Source: Oceanihabitans sediminis (GTDB lineage: Bacteria > Bacteroidota > Bacteroidia > Flavobacteriales > Flavobacteriaceae). From it: a stretch of 64,000 bases of DNA. Shown in pieces: positions 27,143-37,345 of the stretch. Position numbers and translations under genes: made by a program. The notes below the pieces were generated by a model. That model did no database searches, had not been told where the DNA came from, and saw only the letters and a program-made list of their open reading frames with translations. Within the stretch, counting starts at the first letter, position 1. The number at the start of each line of letters is the position of its first letter. The stretch is from positions 186,001-250,000 of the forward strand of contig NZ_QPIG01000004.1 of NCBI RefSeq assembly GCF_003337215.1, read 5' to 3'.

Positions 27143-27274
27143 TCAGCTAACAATGTATAAGCGTAATGCGGCCTAAAGTATTAATTTGAGCAAATTGAAT
27201 ATTAGCAAACATCTCGGCAAACTGAAAGTGTAGTGCTTTTAATCCCGCACTACGCTTATACTGGTCGTTGTGAG
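27143..27274 (+). repeat. Short-family array site (attC-like)
   Basis: TCAGCTAAC (27143-27151), left arm GTATAAGCGTAATGCGG, a central loop, right arm CCCGCACTACGCTTATAC, then GTTGTGAG (27267-27274). The arms form a long stem with one bulge. The left end is the reverse complement of the start of its own unit (25289); the right end is complementary to 35891-35898, the end of the next unit. This is the geometry of an integron attC. Confidence 0.85.
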
Positions 27275-27376
27275 CAATGCGAAAATGCGCAGGCTTTATA
27301 AAATTAATATACCAGAAAGCTATTGAATTAGCTGATTTATAGTTTACTCAAGAACAAGCAGAAAAATTGTTAGGAT

Positions 27377-27820
27377 TTAAACCAGCTTCATAAGCTGAAA
27401 AGAATTGACTAAAAGACAGCTCGGGACTGAATTTTCAAACAACTTTAAAAAATTTATAGCTATTGCGAATAGTTTTTCAGTACCAATGAGATCTCCATTA
27501 ACATAAACTCTAAAATTGAGATGTCTGACAAATTAAAAGTTTCTCCGAGAAAAAGATTAAATTGATTAATTCTTGTTGAAAATAATCTATGTTTTTAATT
27601 ATAGTTACTTCAAATGAAGCAGTTATTTCTCATCTGTACTATTGGCTAAACTTAAAAATACACAGAATATAATTACGACTCTACTAATCGTCCTTTCATC
27701 TCAATAGAAAAAGTTTCTATTAAAAATAGTTTAAATTCTGAATTTTTGAAATAATTATCTGATGAACATGAAATTAACAAAATTATAAGTAGTGCCAATG
27801 TAATTTTTTTAATTTTTCAT
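27377..27820 (-). pseudogene. Frameshifted lipoprotein gene
   Basis: Minus strand. Translating in three successive frames gives one plausible protein: lipoprotein signal KKITLALLIILLISCSSD, then TASFEVTIIKNIDYFQQ, then NFRVYVNGDLIGTEKLF. At least two frameshifts and stops separate the pieces, and the ATG at 27820 is one base out of frame with the signal peptide. It looks like a dead cargo gene at the start of the large unit. Confidence 0.5.
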
Positions 27821-27842
27821 GATTATTGTTTGAATGTAATAT

Positions 27843-27870
27843 TAAAAAAGCGCCCACAAGAGTGAGCGCT
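27843..27870 (-). terminator. Terminator after the leucine-rich-repeat gene
   Basis: Minus strand: AGCGCTCAC / GTGGGCGCT with one mismatch and a four-base loop, followed by six T. 25 bases past the stop at 27895. Confidence 0.8.
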
Positions 27871-27894
27871 ATATCAAGTTGATATTACATCAAC

Positions 27895-30432
27895 TTAGTC
27901 CTTAAGGAACTTCTGATTAATAGAATTGTTAGAGGTGTTAATTTGAATCATGTATAATCCTGAAGGTAATACAGATACATCAATACCGTTTGTAGTTTCA
28001 ATAGCTTGCTTTACAAGCTGACCGTTAATATTGTAAATAGATATGTTTTTAACTTGCTCTGTAGATTTAATAAATAACCTGTCACTTACAGGGTTTGGGT
28101 ATAGTTTTACTGAATTTGTATTTAAAGAAACAGCATCAATTCCTAATGTAGAATTGTACTCGTAAGCTCCTAAATCTATCGTAGTGTTAAAAACTCTTGT
28201 GTTACCTGATAAATCTAAATCACCAAATAAAGCTTCATCGTAGTATGCGTTATCTCCTTGATCAACAATATAATTTGAAGCTGATGTTGGTTTGTATTCG
28301 GTATCTAAATTTAAATCATCAGTTGCTGGATCTAAAGTTGTTACGTTTGTTGCACTAAATGTCCCCCCGTAAGTTCCGGCATTTGATGATACATTTGCAA
28401 TAGAATTTCTAATAAACACATCGTAAGTAGAAACTAATCCGTTGGAAATATCTCTAGTTGCTGCTGTACCATTAACAGTATTCTGCCAAAAGATAGTATT
28501 ATTAACATTTAGGTTTACACTACCATTACCTGATGCCGTTATAGAATTGCCATAAGTACCATTATAATCATTATTAACAAACGTACTATTATTAATTATA
28601 ACATCTAAAGTGCTTCCGTTATTCCAATCTTCTCTGTAAATATCTAAAGCCGCAACATTAATATCGTTATCAGCAACTAAAACGTTAGCCCAACGTGTAA
28701 AAATATAGCCGTTTGTACTATCAGATTGCACATAAACCAATCCTCTATTAACAATGGTGTTATTTATAAACTTGGTGTTTTCAATAAGTAAGCCTCCGTT
28801 TAATGTTCTCATTTTAAGTAAATAACCATTAGAATAATTACTTCTGAATACCGAATTTTTAATTTTTAAGTTATTAATACTTGAACTATTAGGAATAAAG
28901 ATTACGCCGTTTTCTTCAACACCACCAGATGTAGATGTATCGTAAATATTTTCAAAAATAATCCCATCAAAAGTCACATCACTAGCTGTTACTTCAAATA
29001 AACGCTCTGCATTATCTGTTTTGTTCGATGAAAAATCTCCATCAATATCATCACCATTTATATCTCCAGTAAAAATGGTAGCATTTGTAGTATGAATAGC
29101 TGTTATATCTCTTTCAGCTAGAGTCGTTTCGGTTCCTGCAAAACCTCCAATAATATCCACTTCATCTGTACTAACAGCTATTGGTGTGTTTTTATCTGCT
29201 AATGTATAGGTTCCTTTTGCTACCCAAACAGCATCATTTAAATTGGTAAGTGCTAAAGCGTCAGTTACATTTGTAAAAGCATCTGCCCATGAGCTACCAT
29301 CGTTAGCACCTATTGCATTGGCATTTACGTAAAATATAGAAGGAATACAGTTTTCACCGTAACTCGATTGACCGTCTACAGTCCACCCTGGGTTATATTG
29401 ACCACTATTTGCTGGTGGTGAAAAACCTGCATCAACTTGAATACAGGTTAAACTTGCATTATTATACGCTTTCATGTAGCTAAAATTGCTGTTATTTCCG
29501 TTGGCTACGTTTAACTCTACCAATTGATTGTTTTGGCAATGAACTTGCTCTAATGTAGGAATATCACTAACATCTAGTGTGGTAATTTGGTTATCTGCAC
29601 AATGTAATCGTGTTAAATTAGTGTTATTACTAACATCAATAGTCGTTAAATTATTTGCGTAACAATCCAAACGTGTTAAATTGGTAAAGGCTTCAATACC
29701 TGTTAAATCTGAAATTGACAAACCATTGATAAGTAGCTCTGTTGTAGCTTGTGCTTCTGCCACTGTAATTTCAGTATCACCATTTAAATTGATACTATTA
29801 TTGTTTACTAAATAACTTTTGAAATTAGCATCTGGAATATTTACAATTTGATTTAATGCAGCACAGTCTTCACTATAAAATGCAGAGGTACCTTTAGTCC
29901 AACCTTGGTTATATATTCCGGCTTCTGCTGGTGGTGTAAAACCAGCATCTATTTGAATACATGATAAACTATTTCCATAAGCTTTCATCCAGTTAATGTT
30001 ACTGTTATTACCATTGGCAATGTTTAATTCATATAAAACACCATTGTTATGACATTGTATATCTGTAATTGATGTGTTTGCACTAATATCCAACGTTTCT
30101 ATTTGATTATCAGAACAGTGCAAACGTGTTAATGCTAGATTATTGCTTACATCGATAGACGTTAAATTATTATTGTAACAATCTAATCGTGTAATGTTTA
30201 TAAATTCTTCTATTCCTGTTAAGTCTGAAATTGACAAACCATTAATTAATAATTCACCAGAAAATGCTTGTGCTTCTGCTACAGAAATTTCTGAGTCGTT
30301 ATTGGTGTTAATGGCTGCGTCTGCTAATAAATAGCTTTTAAAATTTGCGTCAGGAATATTAACGTTTTGAGCAAAAGCCGAAAACACACCCAAGCATAAG
30401 CAGGTTGTAAATAAGAGTAAATTTTTTTTCAT
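27895..30432 (-). CDS. Secreted leucine-rich-repeat / beta-helix protein with type IX sorting domain
   Basis: 845 residues. Signal peptide to AFAQ, then two tandem copies (about 22-175 and 198-345) of a short LRR module (LDCYNNNLTSIDVSNN). Next a right-handed parallel beta-helix region (about 370-740; SWADAFTNVTDALALTNLND is the usual opening) and a sorting domain (LYPNPVSDRLFIKS ... GLYMIQINTSN). Likely a surface or released adhesin or polysaccharide-binding protein. It is the last gene of a minus-strand run that begins with a sensor kinase. Confidence 0.88.
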   Translation of the reverse strand: MKKNLLLFTTCLCLGVFSAFAQNVNIPDANFKSYLLADAAINTNNDSEISVAEAQAFSGELLINGLSISDLTGIEEFINITRLDCYNNNLTSIDVSNNLALTRLHCSDNQIETLDISANTSITDIQCHNNGVLYELNIANGNNSNINWMKAYGNSLSCIQIDAGFTPPAEAGIYNQGWTKGTSAFYSEDCAALNQIVNIPDANFKSYLVNNNSINLNGDTEITVAEAQATTELLINGLSISDLTGIEAFTNLTRLDCYANNLTTIDVSNNTNLTRLHCADNQITTLDVSDIPTLEQVHCQNNQLVELNVANGNNSNFSYMKAYNNASLTCIQVDAGFSPPANSGQYNPGWTVDGQSSYGENCIPSIFYVNANAIGANDGSSWADAFTNVTDALALTNLNDAVWVAKGTYTLADKNTPIAVSTDEVDIIGGFAGTETTLAERDITAIHTTNATIFTGDINGDDIDGDFSSNKTDNAERLFEVTASDVTFDGIIFENIYDTSTSGGVEENGVIFIPNSSSINNLKIKNSVFRSNYSNGYLLKMRTLNGGLLIENTKFINNTIVNRGLVYVQSDSTNGYIFTRWANVLVADNDINVAALDIYREDWNNGSTLDVIINNSTFVNNDYNGTYGNSITASGNGSVNLNVNNTIFWQNTVNGTAATRDISNGLVSTYDVFIRNSIANVSSNAGTYGGTFSATNVTTLDPATDDLNLDTEYKPTSASNYIVDQGDNAYYDEALFGDLDLSGNTRVFNTTIDLGAYEYNSTLGIDAVSLNTNSVKLYPNPVSDRLFIKSTEQVKNISIYNINGQLVKQAIETTNGIDVSVLPSGLYMIQINTSNNSINQKFLKD

Positions 30433-30560
30433 GGTTGTTTTGAATATTAAAATTAATCAACTACAAAACAACGCTAACACTTCATGTTTTTAAGTGGCTT
30501 TTTTCTGAATATGGCTATTTTCTTTCTGAAAGCAAACACGTAAAAACACTGATTGCCAAA

Positions 30561-30592
30561 CAAAAAAAAGGCTATCTAAAAAGACAGCCTTC
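30561..30592 (-). terminator. Terminator after the 30620 gene
   Basis: Minus strand: AGGCTGTCT and AGATAGCCT arms followed by eight T, 28 bases past the stop at 30620. Confidence 0.85.
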
Positions 30593-30619
30593 AAAAAATC
30601 CTCTTAATAATATATATAA

Positions 30620-31837
30620 TTATTCACAAGTCATTTTTTGTCCATAAGGCATTTGTCCGTGAATAACACCACCAAATTGTGAACTGCCATAACCACTACC
30701 ATTGTACTGTTGCTTGATTAAAAAACCTTGTAAATAGCAGTCGTTATTTTTATTTTTTTCTGTAAAAGCACCTTTGATCCAACGGTATAAAATACGACCT
30801 GTGTATTTGTTTTTTACAATACTCCAATCGTTAGATTCTATATTTAACTTTAGAAGTTTTGCACCATCTTTTGCAATGGTTTTTGATACATTTTCTTTAG
30901 CAAAACTCACTAATGAAGCATTACTATTCATGCTACCTGCTTTTGGCATTTTTATAGCATCCATGGTTGATTTTGCAGCTGCATCATAATTTGCTTTTAA
31001 CGTGGCTTCAAACTCTTTTACAATTGGCTTCGCTTTTTCTAACCACTCTAAATGAAATTGTTGTTCGCCTTTACCAATCACATTTAGAATGGTAATATCA
31101 TCTTGAATCATGTATGATGGTACATTAAATGCGTGTCCGCCTTGGTGCGATGCTGCATAAATTACAAATACATCGTCTGCAATTAGCATACCTCTTACTA
31201 AAATTGGCATTCCTGTACCAAGCTCTAAAGTTTGCGATCGGTCTGCGCCAACTTTGGTTGTAAACATTCCTGAAACCAACTCGTAACCAATATATCCTTC
31301 TGGTGACATAGCTACTAGTTCTGGTGTTGTTAAAAAGCGTAACCATGCATAATCTGGATCTTGTGCAGGCAACAGGTCTACATTATCACCCATATCCGTC
31401 ATTTGGCGTCTTATTTTCACACGGTCTACACCAACTGCGCTCATACCTTTTGTCATTGCAAATGGATACGACATATATAAAAACTCATCACTTACTGAAT
31501 TTGCAGATTTAGGCTTATTAGCGTCTGCTTCTTGTTGCTTTTTCTCAAGATACTTTTGATAGTATAAATCTTGCTTTGCCTGATCATTTGGATATTTTTT
31601 AGCTAATTCTGCTTTAAACTCTTCATCGGTATATTCGGTTTTTGATGAAGTTTCAGTTGAAGAACTGCCAACCATTCCTGAAGCGTTTTCAGATTTTGAA
31701 GACGAATTGCTACTTTCTTTTTTATCTAACTTCTTCTCTACTGCTGCTTTGGCTTTCTTTTTAAGCATTTTACCAAATTGCGCATGAGAGACGTTGTAGC
31801 ATAATGCCAAAACCAATAATAGAACTATTTTTTTCAT
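30620..31837 (-). CDS. Secreted protein of unknown function
   Basis: 405 residues: signal peptide (to SHAQ), a lysine/alanine-rich charged stretch (KKKAKAAVEKKLDKKESS), a serine-rich linker (about 45-70), a coil (KYPNDQAKQDLYYQKYLEKK) and a globular C-terminal two thirds. Not recognised. It lies between the LytTR regulator gene and the LRR protein gene and may be a target of the two-component system. Confidence 0.75.
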   Translation of the reverse strand: MKKIVLLLVLALCYNVSHAQFGKMLKKKAKAAVEKKLDKKESSNSSSKSENASGMVGSSSTETSSKTEYTDEEFKAELAKKYPNDQAKQDLYYQKYLEKKQQEADANKPKSANSVSDEFLYMSYPFAMTKGMSAVGVDRVKIRRQMTDMGDNVDLLPAQDPDYAWLRFLTTPELVAMSPEGYIGYELVSGMFTTKVGADRSQTLELGTGMPILVRGMLIADDVFVIYAASHQGGHAFNVPSYMIQDDITILNVIGKGEQQFHLEWLEKAKPIVKEFEATLKANYDAAAKSTMDAIKMPKAGSMNSNASLVSFAKENVSKTIAKDGAKLLKLNIESNDWSIVKNKYTGRILYRWIKGAFTEKNKNNDCYLQGFLIKQQYNGSGYGSSQFGGVIHGQMPYGQKMTCE

Positions 31838-31979
31838 AAGAATTGTGTTTAGTGGACTACAAAATAAAGCACTTAAGCACTATTCTTAATTTGGTTTTTT
31901 CTGAAAATGATGATTTTTTTTCTGAAGGAATTCTAACAAGATTCTTCGCTTTACTCTGATGACATGATATTCTGAAAAG

Positions 31980-32732
31980 CTACATAAAGGTTTCCTTAAT
32001 CACATCTAAAAACTGATCGCGTTTAGATTTTGAAATTGGGATGCGTTTTTGATTATTCATTAGTAAGTAATCGCCATCATCTTTTACCAATTCATCTACA
32101 TATTTTAAGTTGATTAAATACGAACGATGACATTTAAAAAACATCGCATTACGTTCCAATTGCTCAACAAAGTGCTTTAACGGTTTGCAAATGGTTTTTT
32201 GTTTGCCATCTATTAGTTGTACGTTAGTGTACATACCATCGGCTTCAAAATAGACGATATCATTATGCGATGCGAATAGGATGCCTTTTGGTATTTCTAA
32301 AGCAATTTTATCCATTGAAAGCTGCTTTAACGAATCGCGTAACTTGTTTAACTGGTCGTTTAAATTGTTAGCTTTTATGGCTTCTTCAGCTTTTGCTACT
32401 GCTTCTTTTAACTCGGTTGTATCAACTGGTTTTAACAAATAATCTACAGCCGACAGTTTGAAAGCTTCAATCGCATATTGGTTGTATGCCGTCACGAAAA
32501 TGATTTTAAAATCGATTTGATTTGGGAAATATTCTAAAATATCTAATCCAGACTGATTTGGCATTTCAATATCTAAAAAAACAACATCTGGCTTACTGGT
32601 TTTAATCAAATCTACACCAGATGCTAAATCTTGCGCTTCTTCAATGCTAGTAATACTTGCACAATGTTCGGTTAGCAAGTTGGATAGTAAATGTCTGGCG
32701 CGTTTTTCGTCGTCTATAATTATCGCTTTCAT
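31980..32732 (-). CDS. LytTR response regulator
   Basis: 250 residues. Receiver domain with acidic pair DDEKRAR, phosphoacceptor aspartate in VVFLDIEMPNQSG near residue 55, and the conserved Lys in LLKPVD; then a linker coil and a LytTR DNA-binding domain (YFEADGMYTNVQL, KCHRSYLINLKYV). Directly follows the sensor kinase gene (3-base gap). Regulates genes by binding promoter direct repeats. Confidence 0.95.
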   Translation of the reverse strand: MKAIIIDDEKRARHLLSNLLTEHCASITSIEEAQDLASGVDLIKTSKPDVVFLDIEMPNQSGLDILEYFPNQIDFKIIFVTAYNQYAIEAFKLSAVDYLLKPVDTTELKEAVAKAEEAIKANNLNDQLNKLRDSLKQLSMDKIALEIPKGILFASHNDIVYFEADGMYTNVQLIDGKQKTICKPLKHFVEQLERNAMFFKCHRSYLINLKYVDELVKDDGDYLLMNNQKRIPISKSKRDQFLDVIKETFM

Positions 32733-32735
32733 ATC

Positions 32736-35648
32736 TTAATGTATTGGCATCGTGATAACCACTTTTGTACCTGCAGCAACGTCATTTTCGTCATACAAAT
32801 CGTTAGTCGTTATGGCTATATCACGTTTTAATTTGTTTTTATAAAGATGCACACGTTCTTCGTTGGCTTTGGTTGCAAAGGGTTTGTGCTGTTGGTTTGG
32901 TCGTTTTAATTTTTCGGATTGTGTACGACCAATTCCGTTATCTTCAACGGTAATTTCTAATTTATTTTGCTGAATAATTTTCGCTTCAATATGTAATTTT
33001 CGGTCGTTTAATTTGTGTAGTAATCCGTGTTTTAAAGCATTTTCAACATATGGCTGAATGAATAACGACGGTACTTTTATCTGTTTTGTTTTTAACTGAT
33101 TATCAACCGAAATAGTATATTCCAATTCATCTTCAAAACGCACTTTTTCTAATTCTAAATACAGTTTTAAAGCGTTTAATTCTTCTTCTAAAGTAATTTC
33201 GTTTTGCTGACTGTAATCTAAATACATGCGGATTAATCGGCTAAACTTTACTAAATACGAGCTTGCCAATTCCTTTTCGTTTGAAATAATATAATCTTGG
33301 ATAGAATTCAACGCATTAAAAATAAAATGCGGATTCATTTGCGAGCGCAGATTTTCTAACCTTAAATTCGTTATTTTTTTATCGATTAAAATTTTATCAA
33401 CTTCGGCAATACGTTGTGCTTCTTTTTGTTGTAATCGCCATCTAAAATACAGCCAAACTAAACCTATTATTGCTGCTACAACTAAACCATAAAACCAATA
33501 GGTTTCCCAAAATGGCTTAGCAATTACAAAGGATATTGGTGCTGCAAAAACAGCTTGTTTTGCACTTAAATTTTGGGCTTTTAATTCAAAAGTATAGGTG
33601 CCACTAGACAAACTATTAAAAGTAACAAAATGTGTGTTTAGCGGTATGTTTTGCCAACTTGTATCAATTTGTTTAACGCGGTATTGGTAGCTTACGTGTT
33701 GGTTAGATTGAAATCCGTTTGAGTTGAACGAAATATCAATTTTATTTAAATTATATGGTAGTTTGTAGTTAGTTGCAACTAACGTGTCGCGGTCGTTAAT
33801 TTTTACAGCTTCTACCCTAACCTTTGCTGTTTTAAAAGCTTTGAACAATGCGTCCGATTTTGGCAACGCATAAAACGCTTTAGGCAAGCTTACAATTATT
33901 TGATTTTGAAGTATTAAAAAATCGTTAACTGCTGTATTTAAACCATCTTGCGCACTTAACGATTTAAGCTGATGTGTTTTTGTATGATATTGAAATAATC
34001 CAGCATCGGTTGAAATCCAAAGCAATAAACCATCAGCATGAATAGCGTTAATTTGAAGATTTTCAGGAAGGTTAATTCCTGAAGGTTTTAGCGTATTGTT
34101 TTCGTATTTTAATAATCCGTTATGTTGGGTTGCAACCCAAACTGTCCCGTTAGTTTTTGTTAATGTATTAACCAATAAACTTTTAGAATTGAACGTGATT
34201 TCTTCTGCATTAAATGTTTTCGTATTGTATTTGTAAAGTCCGTCTATGTGCGATACAAATAAATGATTATTAGAAACCACCGAAGCTTTTACACGACTTT
34301 CCTTTAGGATTTGTTGTTCAGGATGATTAAACGGATTTTTATACACAATACCTTGGCGATAATTACCATAAAACAAGGTATTATCATCTATTTTAGAAAA
34401 GGTTTTAGCAACTGAAAATCGGTTATTTACATCTAAAATTTTGTCATTTTTTAAATTAACTACAAACGATTCTGAAGCATTAATACTTACTATAAGTTTA
34501 TCGCTTTGCGCGTCAAAAAAAAGTTTTCCGATAATCTTTTTTCCTGGTAATTGCAGTGTTTTTATTAACTGATTATGATTGTAAAACAGTAATTTACCAT
34601 CATTGGTTCCTAAGACAAATTGATTGTTTTGTAACGCAACAGAAGCTGTGATTTTAGAGTCTAAATTTGATAATTCAACACGACGAATATTTAAGTTAGG
34701 TGATACAAACACACCATTATCTAAAGTTGTAAACCAGTAATTTTTATTAAAATCTACTTGAACATCGGTAATAGATTCTGTTTTAAAAAGTTGTTCTTTA
34801 AAGGTGAAAATTTCATTTTCAAAACCATAAATAAACACGCCAGAACTGGTTAAAAACCAATAGATGTTTTCAATATTCAAAACATTGTAAATGGTTTCAT
34901 TTTTTAATCTAGCAGGCGTTACTACTTTTTTGGGTGTGTTTTTGGTCTTATCTATTCTATAAATGACATTTTCATTAGAACTTTTGTGTGTAAAAAAAAC
35001 AGTGTTTTTAAAGGCAAAAATTCTTGGTGATTGTATACGATTACTACTTGTAATTTCAAGTATTTTTGTTTTTGTATTGTTATCAAATTTGTATAATCGA
35101 TGACGCTCTAAATCGCCTTCATGATTAATTATAAATGTGTAGTTGCTTCTGTTATCTTTAGCATTGGTAATACACATACCTTTAAATACTTCGGTTACTT
35201 GTTTTGTGCTTTTATCAATATCAAAAATGCCAATAACAGTGAATAAACGTATGCTGTTTTCTAATATTTCAAAATTTGCTAATTGTCCATTTACTAATTT
35301 ACTAGCGTCATAAAATAGCTTTAAGCTGTCGTTTTCAACGTAAAATAATTGCCCATAAATATTGTTGCACCAAAGTTGGTTTTTAGCATCAAATTTTAAT
35401 TGAAAGAGAGAGTTTCCTCTTTGTTGAGGATGACTAAAGTGTTTGTAACTTTTTCCGTTGTAACGGTATAAACCTTTGTTTGCAGCAAGCCAAATGTAGT
35501 TTTGGCTATCTTCTGCTATATCATAAAACTCAACATCTGGAAGATTTGAGACTTTAGACATATGTTGTATTACTGGGTTTTGAGAATTAGCACAGCTTCC
35601 AAAACCAATAATAAAAACAAATAGTATGTATCTAAATATTAATTGCAT
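32736..35648 (-). CDS. LytS-type sensor histidine kinase with periplasmic beta-propeller
   Basis: 970 residues: N-terminal signal/lipoprotein-like end (GFGSCANS), a periplasmic two-component-regulator propeller (about 30-640; repeats such as LYRYNGKSYKHF and WVATQHNGLLKY), a Y_Y_Y domain, one membrane helix (FYGLVVAAIIGLVWLYF, about 720), and a His_kinase domain with the phospho-histidine in QMNPHFIFNALNS (about 760) and an N-box VENALKHGLL. Pairs with the LytTR regulator. The whole 27.3-35.9 kb segment behaves as one unit of the array. Confidence 0.94.
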   Translation of the reverse strand: MQLIFRYILFVFIIGFGSCANSQNPVIQHMSKVSNLPDVEFYDIAEDSQNYIWLAANKGLYRYNGKSYKHFSHPQQRGNSLFQLKFDAKNQLWCNNIYGQLFYVENDSLKLFYDASKLVNGQLANFEILENSIRLFTVIGIFDIDKSTKQVTEVFKGMCITNAKDNRSNYTFIINHEGDLERHRLYKFDNNTKTKILEITSSNRIQSPRIFAFKNTVFFTHKSSNENVIYRIDKTKNTPKKVVTPARLKNETIYNVLNIENIYWFLTSSGVFIYGFENEIFTFKEQLFKTESITDVQVDFNKNYWFTTLDNGVFVSPNLNIRRVELSNLDSKITASVALQNNQFVLGTNDGKLLFYNHNQLIKTLQLPGKKIIGKLFFDAQSDKLIVSINASESFVVNLKNDKILDVNNRFSVAKTFSKIDDNTLFYGNYRQGIVYKNPFNHPEQQILKESRVKASVVSNNHLFVSHIDGLYKYNTKTFNAEEITFNSKSLLVNTLTKTNGTVWVATQHNGLLKYENNTLKPSGINLPENLQINAIHADGLLLWISTDAGLFQYHTKTHQLKSLSAQDGLNTAVNDFLILQNQIIVSLPKAFYALPKSDALFKAFKTAKVRVEAVKINDRDTLVATNYKLPYNLNKIDISFNSNGFQSNQHVSYQYRVKQIDTSWQNIPLNTHFVTFNSLSSGTYTFELKAQNLSAKQAVFAAPISFVIAKPFWETYWFYGLVVAAIIGLVWLYFRWRLQQKEAQRIAEVDKILIDKKITNLRLENLRSQMNPHFIFNALNSIQDYIISNEKELASSYLVKFSRLIRMYLDYSQQNEITLEEELNALKLYLELEKVRFEDELEYTISVDNQLKTKQIKVPSLFIQPYVENALKHGLLHKLNDRKLHIEAKIIQQNKLEITVEDNGIGRTQSEKLKRPNQQHKPFATKANEERVHLYKNKLKRDIAITTNDLYDENDVAAGTKVVITMPIH

Positions 35649-35727
35649 AGCTTATAATTAGCAAACTTAATATTTAATTAACTAATCAAGCTTTGTTTTT
35701 TCTGTAAGCAGTCGTTTTTTTTCTAAA

Positions 35728-35760
35728 CAAAAAACGCAACCTTGATTATGGTTGCGTTTT
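35728..35760 (-). terminator. Bidirectional terminator
   Basis: AAAACGCAACC (35731-35741) pairs with GGTTGCGTTTT (35750-35760); T runs on both strands. It would end the DUF4870 remnant transcript on the minus strand. Confidence 0.8.
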
Positions 35761-35775
35761 TAACTTTATCTAAAA

Positions 35776-35856
35776 CTAACTAATAAAACTAAGAGATAAT
35801 GGGTAGCTAGGTAATTCTCCATTACTAGCTTTTATTGCATTTATAATTGGCATCAT
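35776..35856 (-). pseudogene. C-terminal remnant of a DUF4870-type membrane protein
   Basis: Minus strand, 26 codons and a stop: PIINAIKASNGELPSYPLSL matches, as I remember it, the closing PIIGAIKAxxGExxxYPL pattern of DUF4870 proteins. The membrane helices that should precede it are missing; upstream lies the array site at 35891. A natural terminator follows, so this is the tail of a gene cut at the unit boundary. Confidence 0.5.
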
Positions 35857-35890
35857 AAAAATTAAAAAAATATTAATCTAAAAAAGCACA

Positions 35891-36276
35891 ACTCACAACA
35901 AAGTACTGTGGTAAAAAACAAGTAAAAAAGCATTAATTTTTCACCATGGTACTTTTGTAACTATCCTCATATATTAGTCCAGATTTTGCAATAGCTAAAG
36001 TCAAATTTAACAGCTACCACCACTGCATAAATACAAATGTATCACTACACCTTTAGCAACCAAACCCTCAAAGCCAATCTTCCTTGTAAACCATCAAGAT
36101 CTAACCCCTCCCATACCAACCAAAAAAAATCATAGAACATTTACTACCAAAAACGAAAATTCCCACAAACACAATTATTTTAGCTATATTACAACCTCAA
36201 AACAAACCAAATACAAACAAAATAGCTATATAAAATAGGAATAAACTCCCTTGGGTGTTTATGCAATTGTTGTGCG
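35891..36276 (+). repeat. Long-family array repeat, copy C
   Basis: Starts CTCACAAC (35891-35898, reverse complement of GTTGTGAG at 27267-27274), then AAAGTACTGTGGTAAAAAAC, a 300-base AC-rich body, the hairpin AAACTCCC/GGGTGTTT, and ends GTTGTGCG (36269-36276), the exact reverse complement of 37346-37353. It is the longest copy. Confidence 0.8.
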
Positions 36277-36333
36277 TCAGCTAAAAAAAGCATCATTGCT
36301 CCACAGAAAATCTAAAAAACATCTACAGTATAG

Positions 36334-37134
36334 TTATGAAGGATGAAATTTTTCAGGAACAACTTTGAGCATTTCTAAAAAACAATTTTTCCATTGTTTT
36401 GCAGACAAACAGACAATTTTGGAATTAAGGTCAACTCCAAACTTTTCTGAAATTGACCTAACTTGTTTTTTTCTAAAAATAGACTTCATAGCTGTTTTAA
36501 CTGTTAAATCAGGTTTTTGTAACATATACGAAACAAAATTTAAGTACTTAACCTTAAGCCCAATATCTAATGAATTCTGTTTTCTTTCAATTCTCAAAAG
36601 TGCTGATTTGACAGTTGGTGGTGGTAAAAAACTTTCAGGATTTATCTCATACAAGAATTTCAAATCATAATAGGTATGATAAAGTACTGTCAATGGGTTA
36701 TAAACCTTACTTGAAAACAATTTTTTTGCCGGTTCTGACTGAAGGATAATTGAACCGCCTAGAAAATATTCGACATTTTCAAACATCAGGCTACTAAAAA
36801 TATCAGATGTAATACCAAAAGGAATATTTGAAACTACTTTAAATGGAACTTTCGGAACTACAAAATTTCTATAATCACATCTAACTACTTGAACGTTTTG
36901 ATCGTGAATGAATTTTTTGCGCAAATGTTGACTTAATGCAACATCGTTTTCAATGGCAATAACTTTATCGACATTTTTTAAGAGATGAACAGTTAGAAAA
37001 CCTTTACCAGCTCCAATATCTAAAACTGTATCGTGTTGATTTATATTTGATTCTTTTATTGCATCTTTAATAAGCACTTTGTCAATAGTAAAGTGCTGAC
37101 CCGTAAAACGAACGGGCAATTTCTTTTTTGTCAT
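36334..37134 (-). CDS. Erm(F)-class 23S rRNA adenine dimethyltransferase
   Basis: 266 residues, the same length as Erm(F). The start KKKLPVRFTGQHFTIDKVL and the end VVPEKFHPS agree with Erm(F) as I remember it, while the middle differs at many positions. SAM-binding motif DIGAGKGFL near residue 40 and the catalytic SNIPFGI near 103 are intact. The family dimethylates A2058 and confers resistance to macrolides, lincosamides and streptogramin B. The gene lies alone and reversed in its array unit (36269-37353). I see no leader-peptide attenuator but did not fold the region. Confidence 0.93.
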   Translation of the reverse strand: MTKKKLPVRFTGQHFTIDKVLIKDAIKESNINQHDTVLDIGAGKGFLTVHLLKNVDKVIAIENDVALSQHLRKKFIHDQNVQVVRCDYRNFVVPKVPFKVVSNIPFGITSDIFSSLMFENVEYFLGGSIILQSEPAKKLFSSKVYNPLTVLYHTYYDLKFLYEINPESFLPPPTVKSALLRIERKQNSLDIGLKVKYLNFVSYMLQKPDLTVKTAMKSIFRKKQVRSISEKFGVDLNSKIVCLSAKQWKNCFLEMLKVVPEKFHPS

Positions 37135-37345
37135 TATTTACTTCTTACAGGTGAATACTAAAATTAATAGACGTTTTGTCTATACCAAAAAAAATAAGGA
37201 TTTTTACTCAGGACTGCCTATCACTTGATAGAAGTCCATAACTTGATAAAACAAGACATAATGCAGAAATTGTAATTATTAGAGCACAAAAATATTAACT
37301 TTACCTAGAATAACAAAGAATAAATTGAAAGAAAAGAAAGCCGAA

